From UBA6115 sp964534515 (GTDB taxonomy: Bacteria; Bacillota; Clostridia; Christensenellales; Aristaeellaceae): DNA of 11,371 nucleotides. Numbering within the stretch: the first letter of the stretch is position 1; each line of letters opens with the position of its first letter. Position numbers and translations under genes: made by a program. Location: positions 1 through 11,371 of the forward strand of contig CAZHPW010000076.1 of assembly GCA_964534515.1 (NCBI GenBank), in the 5' to 3' direction. The notes under the pieces were generated by a model, which was given only the letters and a program-made list of their open reading frames with translations, ran no database searches and was not told where the DNA came from. Below are positions 7,301 through 11,371 of this stretch, in pieces.

Positions 7301-9877
7301 CCGGTGGTGGATGACAATGGCGCGGTCACGCAGGCTGTCACAAATGAGTATGTCCCCGACAGCCTCATTGTGCGCTTCATTAAAAACTGGGGGCCTTTGG
7401 GACCCTCAACCAGACCCAATGTTCAAATGCGTGTGTACCGTTATGACCAGGAGGACAACCTGGTTTCAACCACGGTCAACACGATGCATGACCTCTCCCC
7501 TGAAACCGATACGGTTACCAGCGTGACCTATCGCTGGAACATGCCCGAAAGCTACGTCAAGGACGGGGTTACCTACAACTATAAGTATGTCATTGAGGAA
7601 ACCCAGGTGGACCAGGTACCGGTTGAGGAAGTGACAATTGACGGTGCGACCGTACTGATGGCCGGGGACTACCTGGTTGAAAAAGGCACGCAGTTTGAGG
7701 ATGTGAGCGGGTCGGTCCGCCGTATCAACAGGGATTTTACCAACACCTATGTGGTGCCCAAGGGCGACATCCTGGTCACCAAGGTCTGGCGCAACGCCGC
7801 CAACCCGCCGGTTGTGATACCGCCTGTGGACGATGTGCAGATAACTTTGATGCGCAGGGTTGAAGGCGGCGCGGAGGAGACACTGGAAACGGTCACCCTT
7901 TCTAAGGACGCGGTTCCCTACGAGGTGCTGTGGACAGATTTCCCGCTCAGCAATGACCTGGGCCAGCCCTATACCTACTTCATTGAGGAATCCGGCGCGC
8001 CGCTGCACTATGCCATGACCCAGGGCGAGCCGGTCTGGGACGCGGAAGCCGCCAGAATGACCATCCCGGTCAGCAACGACTACCAGGTGCCTTATGGCGA
8101 GTTTAAGTTAATCAAGGTCTGGGAAGGCGGACCGGCTGAGAAACCGGATGTTTACATGTACCTGCGCCGGGAAGGCACCGTTACGCAGATGGGCGCCCAG
8201 ATTTCGACCCCGGCCGGGGAAACCACCGCCTCACACATCTTGGCTGAGAAATACCCGCTGACAGATGTGGACGGCAAGCCCCACACCTTCTATGCGGCTG
8301 AAAACGTGGCGCCGAGAAACTATGTCACAACACCCAGTGAGATGGTTACCTTTGACCCGGCAAACCCGCTGCCGATGTATGAGTTCACTGTCAAGAACAC
8401 CTTTGTCATTCCTAAAGGCAGAATTGAACTGACCAAAATCTGGGACGGCGGACCCGAACAGAAGCCTGGTGTATCCTTCCAGCTTTACCGCACCCTGGGT
8501 ACCCTGACCGAGCCGGTTCAGGAGCAGAAATCGCTCATCTCCGGAACGGAAGCGGTTGTCTGGACGGATGTGGAACTCACAGACAATGAGAACAACCCCT
8601 ACGTCTTCTCGGTCACTGAGACCATGAGCGCAACGGACTATGAACTCACCGCCATCACCGGCGACCATCTTAAAGGCTTTGTCGCGACCAACCGCTACAT
8701 CGGCGTACCCCGGGACATTGAGGTGACCAAGGTCTGGCAGGGTGAGCCCGGCGAGCCGCCGGAAACCAAACTGGCGCTTTACCAGAATGGCAAGCTGTTT
8801 GAAATGGAAGGCCTCACTAACCCTGTAAGCGTCAACGCCGGCACAGGCTGGAAGGCCGTCTTTAAAGGCGTGCCCACCTTTGACCGCAACGGTCAGACCT
8901 ATACCTACACGGTGGATGAGCCTGAGATTCCCGAAGGCTATGTCAAGACAGTTGACCAGGCGACCTTCACCGTCATCAACCGTTACAGCCCGCTGTCAGT
9001 CAAACTGACCGCGATGAAGGAACTGACTGGGAATGGCGCGGCGCTGGGCGAGGGCCAGTTCGCCTTCCGGCTCTTTGACACCAAAGGTGTCCTCCTGGAT
9101 GAGCAGAAAAACCTGGGCGACGGCAGTGTTGAATTCCCAGAGCAGTTCCTGACCAAGCCCGGTACCTATGTCTACAACGTCAAGGAACTCAATGATGCCC
9201 TGCCCGGCATCACCTATGACCGTTCGCTCTACACCGTGGTCCTGGACGTTTTAAGGGATGAAAGCGGCAACCTGAGCGCCGAGTACGCCTTTATCAAGGA
9301 TGGCGAGACCTTCACCGGACCGGACGCTGACTTCCTTGAGTTTGTCAACTCACGTTTCGCCACCGCGACACCGACACCGGATCCCACTCCCAGGCCCACC
9401 TCCGGACCGCAATACCCGACCATCTATGTGGATTTGGACGCGGAAAAAGTGCTTAGAAATAAGAACCTGCGCGCCGGGGACTTTGAGTTCATCCTCAAAG
9501 ACCGCGCCGGCAACGAACTGGAACGCGTGAAAAACGCCGCGGATGGCAGCATCGACTTCACCGCGCGCAGGTTCTCCCGCCCGGGCACCTTCATCTACGA
9601 AATCACCGAGGTCAAGGGCAGCGAGAAAAAGGTGCGCTATGATGACACCATTTACACGGCCCGGGTTGTGGTCACCCTGTCTGAGGGCAGACTGACAAGC
9701 ACGGTTGAGGTACTAAAGGACGGCGTTCCCCATGCCGGCAACTTTGTCTTCACCAATGTGTACGACCCGCCCAAGACCGGTGACAACACCATGAACACAA
9801 TCCTGACCCTGCTTCTATCCGCGGTTTTAATGGCCACAATGGTCATTGTGCTCAACCGCAAAAAGAAAACGAACTGA
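4355..9877 (+). CDS. Giant surface adhesin, C-terminal part: CnaB stalk, pilin domains, sorting signal
   Basis: This frame is open from 4262. The GTG at 4355 is only the first usable start, and it lacks a ribosome binding site and a signal peptide, so this is the continuation of the 2847 gene and not an independent protein. Residues below count from 4355. About residues 1-515 are adhesin-like beta-rich sequence with DUF11-like stretches (YKISSVNNAEAPLTGLYIYD). Nine CnaB-like domains follow, with KxW-type starts at Lys 524, 635, 764, 906, 1010, 1143, 1254, 1361 and 1459. Two FctA/Spy0128-like pilin domains follow (Lys 1555 and 1698), separated by a Thr/Pro linker at about 1669-1689. The end is a sortase-type signal: PPKTG (1805-1809), a hydrophobic helix (about 1814-1833) and the basic tail NRKKKTN. 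The full-frame protein would be about 2,343 aa, a long covalently locked stalk on the cell wall. No sortase gene is present here. A strong terminator follows the stop. Confidence 0.85.
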   Translation: MLNAWHRNIIAPIDTTAEANVLSVVAKVQDPNNPMTDATATPVDAHYTKLDIALRTQGEYYTTLTGGNFWGPAIELLLGQSISLNVEMGFTDPYHLYDQISDPILKDITNRASVSANIVLEDGTRVPIKQPIAATYELRPLEKYILMTKGTWQFQGQQIGMGVRYPIYLYLSNAGLYQSFTNPVIVDYLPEGLTVNETDPIQNISGGLRTSGLIKEVTLVSNYLSSGRRALMIKLNDFVTADLAVKDLNWEIRGVTNNLATPQQSTDARENNMNRIFFTADELRDGMPLGVELRYGILDRYDTDRDGDSAERIVGAESTMLVLMPEAVLGVKSIREHETDPWSSYPIYTKHGATFQYKISSVNNAEAPLTGLYIYDRLPYQGDLDYLYIDGVFAPRESAFRPVMTGPVINPDPAKYTITYRTDDYIPQDAAEAQSNTRFWLTDTQVSDWSQVKAISIVLNEGFTLEGYHTADFIVNMKAPEYVEGEYYNGLTANNNFAVSYDGDNWGRSNTVSDGLFYFIPVSKTWSGGDPQKREPVTVTLMSREVDVGLPYTPVRDELGNPLTKVLGPNADPNLDWKDVFAELPVISENGVYLEYTVIEDPVVNHETLITGNFHDGFVLQNAYKSPNILIVGEKTWKDGPSASNAVIFMQLYRRLLTPDDPQNNPWEAVGLPHRLAENLTDPVWNWRTQRQNAQFDQDGREYEFEVREVITPETVWPDGTTEENYQRVMVSQRHTDDLGNTAGWTFTLTNQYIPPRGDITAYKEWLNGGANKPVVVFDLYRYRPSLGETAQTAEAVMEKDAQGVDTAIQMHQAVSQHTGYQANFVDLPLTDINGVPYVYRVEERTPEQLALLTDAEKTALGITDESIARLMNYTPRHIKTDVDETDDLRILNTYQSPMTTVTANKTWLNVPQNQNTPEIKLLLLQNGRRYDNPEVTNPVTLTNGVLQATWTVPLTDLYEETYNYNVLEVTAPANYVVSYDDPVVDDNGAVTQAVTNEYVPDSLIVRFIKNWGPLGPSTRPNVQMRVYRYDQEDNLVSTTVNTMHDLSPETDTVTSVTYRWNMPESYVKDGVTYNYKYVIEETQVDQVPVEEVTIDGATVLMAGDYLVEKGTQFEDVSGSVRRINRDFTNTYVVPKGDILVTKVWRNAANPPVVIPPVDDVQITLMRRVEGGAEETLETVTLSKDAVPYEVLWTDFPLSNDLGQPYTYFIEESGAPLHYAMTQGEPVWDAEAARMTIPVSNDYQVPYGEFKLIKVWEGGPAEKPDVYMYLRREGTVTQMGAQISTPAGETTASHILAEKYPLTDVDGKPHTFYAAENVAPRNYVTTPSEMVTFDPANPLPMYEFTVKNTFVIPKGRIELTKIWDGGPEQKPGVSFQLYRTLGTLTEPVQEQKSLISGTEAVVWTDVELTDNENNPYVFSVTETMSATDYELTAITGDHLKGFVATNRYIGVPRDIEVTKVWQGEPGEPPETKLALYQNGKLFEMEGLTNPVSVNAGTGWKAVFKGVPTFDRNGQTYTYTVDEPEIPEGYVKTVDQATFTVINRYSPLSVKLTAMKELTGNGAALGEGQFAFRLFDTKGVLLDEQKNLGDGSVEFPEQFLTKPGTYVYNVKELNDALPGITYDRSLYTVVLDVLRDESGNLSAEYAFIKDGETFTGPDADFLEFVNSRFATATPTPDPTPRPTSGPQYPTIYVDLDAEKVLRNKNLRAGDFEFILKDRAGNELERVKNAADGSIDFTARRFSRPGTFIYEITEVKGSEKKVRYDDTIYTARVVVTLSEGRLTSTVEVLKDGVPHAGNFVFTNVYDPPKTGDNTMNTILTLLLSAVLMATMVIVLNRKKKTN
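5909..8998 (+). repeat. Nine degenerate CnaB-like domain repeats in the surface protein
   Basis: The repeats start with motifs such as SKTW, EKTW, YKEW, NKTW, IKNW, TKVW, IKVW, TKIW and TKVW, spaced about 98-142 residues apart. Each has a late Glu strand (for example YRVEE, YFIEE, YTVDE) and a closing Asn strand (for example LTNQY, VTNEY, FTNTY, VINRY). This Lys, Glu, Asn pattern is that of CnaB domains that form a Lys-Asn isopeptide bond with a catalytic Glu. The copies are divergent in DNA, so this is old domain duplication and not a recent tandem expansion. Domains 2, 3 and 5 are longer and carry insertions. Confidence 0.8.
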
Positions 9878-9884
9878 CAACACA

Positions 9885-9912
9885 AAAAGAGCCGCCAATA
9901 GGCGGCTCTTTT
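9885..9912. terminator. Bidirectional intrinsic terminator
   Basis: A perfect 12-bp stem, AAAAGAGCCGCC with GGCGGCTCTTTT, closes an AATA loop. The GC-rich core is flanked by A residues on one side and T residues on the other, so it can terminate transcription in both directions. It begins eight bases after the stop of the surface-protein gene and lies 27 bp from the stop of the convergent reductase gene, which is the expected place for a shared terminator. Confidence 0.92.
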
Positions 9913-9938
9913 CTTTTGTAATCGGGATCTGGTAGCGC

Positions 9939-10901
9939 TTAAATCGCGCCGACAATTTTGTGCGGCTGGTAGGGCTCTTCCAAGTAATTGACCTCATCCT
10001 CGCTCAATTTGACCTTGAGTGCGCCAATCGCGTCATCAAAGTATTTGGCCTTGGTCGCGCCTATGATGGGCGCGGCGACGCCCTTTTTAAACTGCCAGGC
10101 CAATGCAACCTGGCTCATCGTGGCCTCATGCTTCTGCGCCAGTTCGTTGACCCGCTCCACAATCGCGAAGTCCTGCTCCTGTGTGCCGTCGTACTTGCCG
10201 CGCGCTGTCTTGTCCGTCTGGCTGCGCTTGGTATCGGAGAACCATTCCATCCGTGACAGCCTGCCTGCCGCCAGGGGGCTGTAAGGCGTCAGCGCGACGT
10301 TCATCTGTTTGCAGATGGGGATGAGCTCCCGCTCGTCCTCCCGGTAGAGCAGGTTATAATGGTTTTGCATGGTCGCAAACCGCGTCCATTCGTTCTTGTC
10401 CGCGGTCAATTGCAGGTTGTGGAACTGGTAGCCGTACATCGCCGACGCGCCCAGCGCGCGCACTTTGCCGGAAACCACCAGTTTGTGCAAAGCTTCCATT
10501 GTCTCTTCCATCGGCGTGTCATAGTCAAACCGGTGGATGATGTACAAGTCCAGGTAGTCGGTTTCAAGCCGTTTGAGCGTGCCCTCAATCTCCCGCGCGA
10601 TGGCGGCCGCGGACAATTTGCCCTCATTGAAATACACCTTGGAAGCCAAAACCACCTTGTCCCTTTGAGTGTGTTTCTTGAGCGCTTTAGCCAGGTATTC
10701 CTCGCTCGTCCCGGCGGAATAGACATTGGCCGTGTCAAAGAAGTTGATGCCCAAATCCAGCGCATGTTTGACCAGGGTTTCCGTCTCCTCCGGGTTCAGC
10801 GTCCAGGCGTGCATCTGGCTCTTGGGGTCGCCAAAGCTCATGCAGCCCACGCAAAAGGGGGAGACCAGAAGGTCTGAGTTGCCCAGTTTGATGTAGTCCA
10901 T
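9939..10901 (-). CDS. YajO-like aldo/keto reductase
   Basis: This is a cytoplasmic NADP(H)-dependent aldo/keto reductase of 320 aa, a full-length TIM-barrel enzyme. The catalytic tetrad is visible as Asp56 and Tyr61 (FFDTANVY), Lys88 (ASKVY) and His123 (IIHRFD). Cofactor-binding segments are SPLAAGRL (208-215) and IIGATKAKYFDDAI (279-292). Several stretches closely resemble E. coli YajO as I recall it: HAWTL near residue 31, MQNHYNLLYREDERELIP around 178-195, and the C-terminal LEEPYQPHKIVG. YajO has been linked to 1-deoxyxylulose-5-phosphate formation and thiamine supply, but substrate cannot be assigned from sequence, and a general aldehyde reductase is equally possible. The start at 10901 is supported by a strong GGAGGAG six bases upstream. 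It is convergent with the surface-protein gene and probably monocistronic. No functional tie to its neighbours is evident. Confidence 0.93.
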   Translation of the reverse strand: MDYIKLGNSDLLVSPFCVGCMSFGDPKSQMHAWTLNPEETETLVKHALDLGINFFDTANVYSAGTSEEYLAKALKKHTQRDKVVLASKVYFNEGKLSAAAIAREIEGTLKRLETDYLDLYIIHRFDYDTPMEETMEALHKLVVSGKVRALGASAMYGYQFHNLQLTADKNEWTRFATMQNHYNLLYREDERELIPICKQMNVALTPYSPLAAGRLSRMEWFSDTKRSQTDKTARGKYDGTQEQDFAIVERVNELAQKHEATMSQVALAWQFKKGVAAPIIGATKAKYFDDAIGALKVKLSEDEVNYLEEPYQPHKIVGAI

Positions 10902-10941
10902 GTTCTCCTCCGTTTCCTTGTGATTGTATCAGATGGGTATT

Positions 10942-10970
10942 ATTATAAAGTTTGCGGACAAATATGACAA
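10942..10970 (-). promoter_or_regulatory. Sigma-70-type promoter of the reductase gene
   Basis: On the minus strand TTGTCA (10965-10970) and a perfect TATAAT (10942-10947) are separated by exactly 17 bp. This is the most consensus-like promoter in the window. The start should be near 10935, giving a leader of about 34 nt ending in the GGAGG site. The spacer contains ATTTGTCC, similar to the repeats at the surface-protein promoter. The IS tip lies only 16 bp upstream of the -35. Confidence 0.75.
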
Positions 10971-10986
10971 GTTTTGATATACTGTG

Positions 10987-11371
10987 GATAGCGTCAAGAT
11001 GTTGTAGGCGATCTAGGCGACAGGAATGGCGGAAAGACCATGCAGGGCTTGGTACAAAGGGCTGTTCTTGCCTTGTGTCAGAATGGGGATACTTGCGCAG
11101 GTGATTTTCAGGCTGGCCTTGGCCGCTTTCTTAAGCGTGTTCTTAAACGATCTCGCGTTGACCAACTCACTGGCTTTGCTGGGCTCCGCGGTGGTGATTC
11201 CACCACCAAGCTCTTTGCGCAGTTGTTCATAATCAATCACTTGTCCGTTCGCTTTCATCACGCGTAGGCCAGCGATGCTTTCCATGTTGTGCTGTGACCA
11301 GCCCAGTGGCCTGCTGCTCATACTAACCAAAAACGATAACGCTATGAAAGCATTGAGAAATCTGATATAAT
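10987..11371 (-). mobile_element. 3' portion of an insertion sequence (right copy, cut by window edge)
   Basis: The outer tip starts at 10987 with GATAGCGTC. The first 54 bases are identical, in inverted orientation, to window positions 1-54. The element contains the 3' part of a transposase-like gene running toward the cassette. It continues past the window edge, so the second terminal repeat is not visible and the family cannot be fixed. Together with the left copy it brackets a segment of about 10.9 kb in composite-transposon geometry. Confidence 0.6.
11013..11371 (-). CDS. Probable DDE transposase, C-terminal part (partial at window edge)
   Basis: The frame is open to the window edge and codes for 118 residues ending GLSAIPVA. 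A start at 11330 is possible only as TTG. Open coding continues upstream of it (FLNAFIALSFLV), so the gene surely begins outside the window. The pattern of a hydrophobic FIALSFLV segment followed by GLRVMKANGQVIDYEQLRKEL recalls the C-terminal end of IS4/IS1634-like DDE transposases, but the catalytic residues would lie outside the window. The lysine-rich end (KKAAKASLK) is not one I recognise. The best support for a transposase is the second, inverted copy of its 3' end at 1-28. Confidence 0.5.
   Translation of the reverse strand, partial: YIRFLNAFIALSFLVSMSSRPLGWSQHNMESIAGLRVMKANGQVIDYEQLRKELGGGITTAEPSKASELVNARSFKNTLKKAAKASLKITCASIPILTQGKNSPLYQALHGLSAIPVA

Noticed and set aside
6653..8008. 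Long antisense open frames opposite the CnaB stalk and elsewhere
   Set aside because: They mirror GC-rich coding sequence on the plus strand, have no ribosome binding sites or recognisable domains, and change with the sense codon pattern.
5909..8998. Recent tandem DNA repeats in the stalk region
   Set aside because: The similarity is at protein-domain level only. No long near-identical DNA repeats were seen between domains.
11366..11371. TATAAT at the right edge as an outward promoter
   Set aside because: It lies inside the transposase-like coding frame, and the only -35-like TTGAGA is 7 bp away, far too close.

Overview
The window looks like a piece of a Gram-positive, probably clostridial (Firmicutes) genome. 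This is inferred from a giant wall-anchored surface protein with CnaB-type and pilin-type isopeptide domains and a C-terminal PPKTG sorting signal, GC-rich coding sequence, AT-rich intergenic DNA and strong GGAGG-type ribosome binding sites. No rRNA, tRNA, CRISPR array or phage gene was seen, so the organism cannot be named more closely.

Layout. Positions 1-54 and 10987-11040 are a perfect 54-bp inverted repeat. It is the 3' tip of the same insertion sequence (IS) on both sides, with the transposase genes running inward and cut by both window edges. Between them, left to right, are: an extended -10 promoter; a 823-aa MalT-like (STAND ATPase plus LuxR helix-turn-helix) regulator (147-2618, +); a 228-bp AT-rich intergenic region with 17-bp-phased ATTTGT repeats, an extended -10 promoter and a leader hairpin; a very large surface-protein gene (2847-9877, +) split in two by a -1 frameshift near 4301; a bidirectional hairpin terminator (9885-9912); and a convergent YajO-like aldo/keto reductase gene (9939-10901, -) with a near-consensus promoter.

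How the genes may work together. The regulator and surface protein lie in tandem. The repeats next to the surface-protein promoter are the obvious candidate binding sites for the regulator, so the simplest reading is a signal-responsive ATPase activator controlling one costly adhesin (inference). If the frame were intact, the surface protein would be about 2,343 aa: signal peptide, roughly 970 residues of adhesin-like N-terminal region, nine CnaB-like stalk domains, two FctA/Spy0128-like pilin domains separated by a Thr/Pro linker, then the sorting signal. All eleven stalk domains keep candidate Lys, Glu and Asn residues for intramolecular isopeptide bonds. As the sequence stands, only a secreted, unanchored fragment of about 488 aa would be made. 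The reductase seems unrelated and is insulated by the shared terminator.

Both IS tips lie about 52 bp upstream of the predicted start sites of the inward-facing regulator and reductase genes. The cassette could therefore be an IS-bounded unit able to move or invert, or simply a contig that ends in a repeat.
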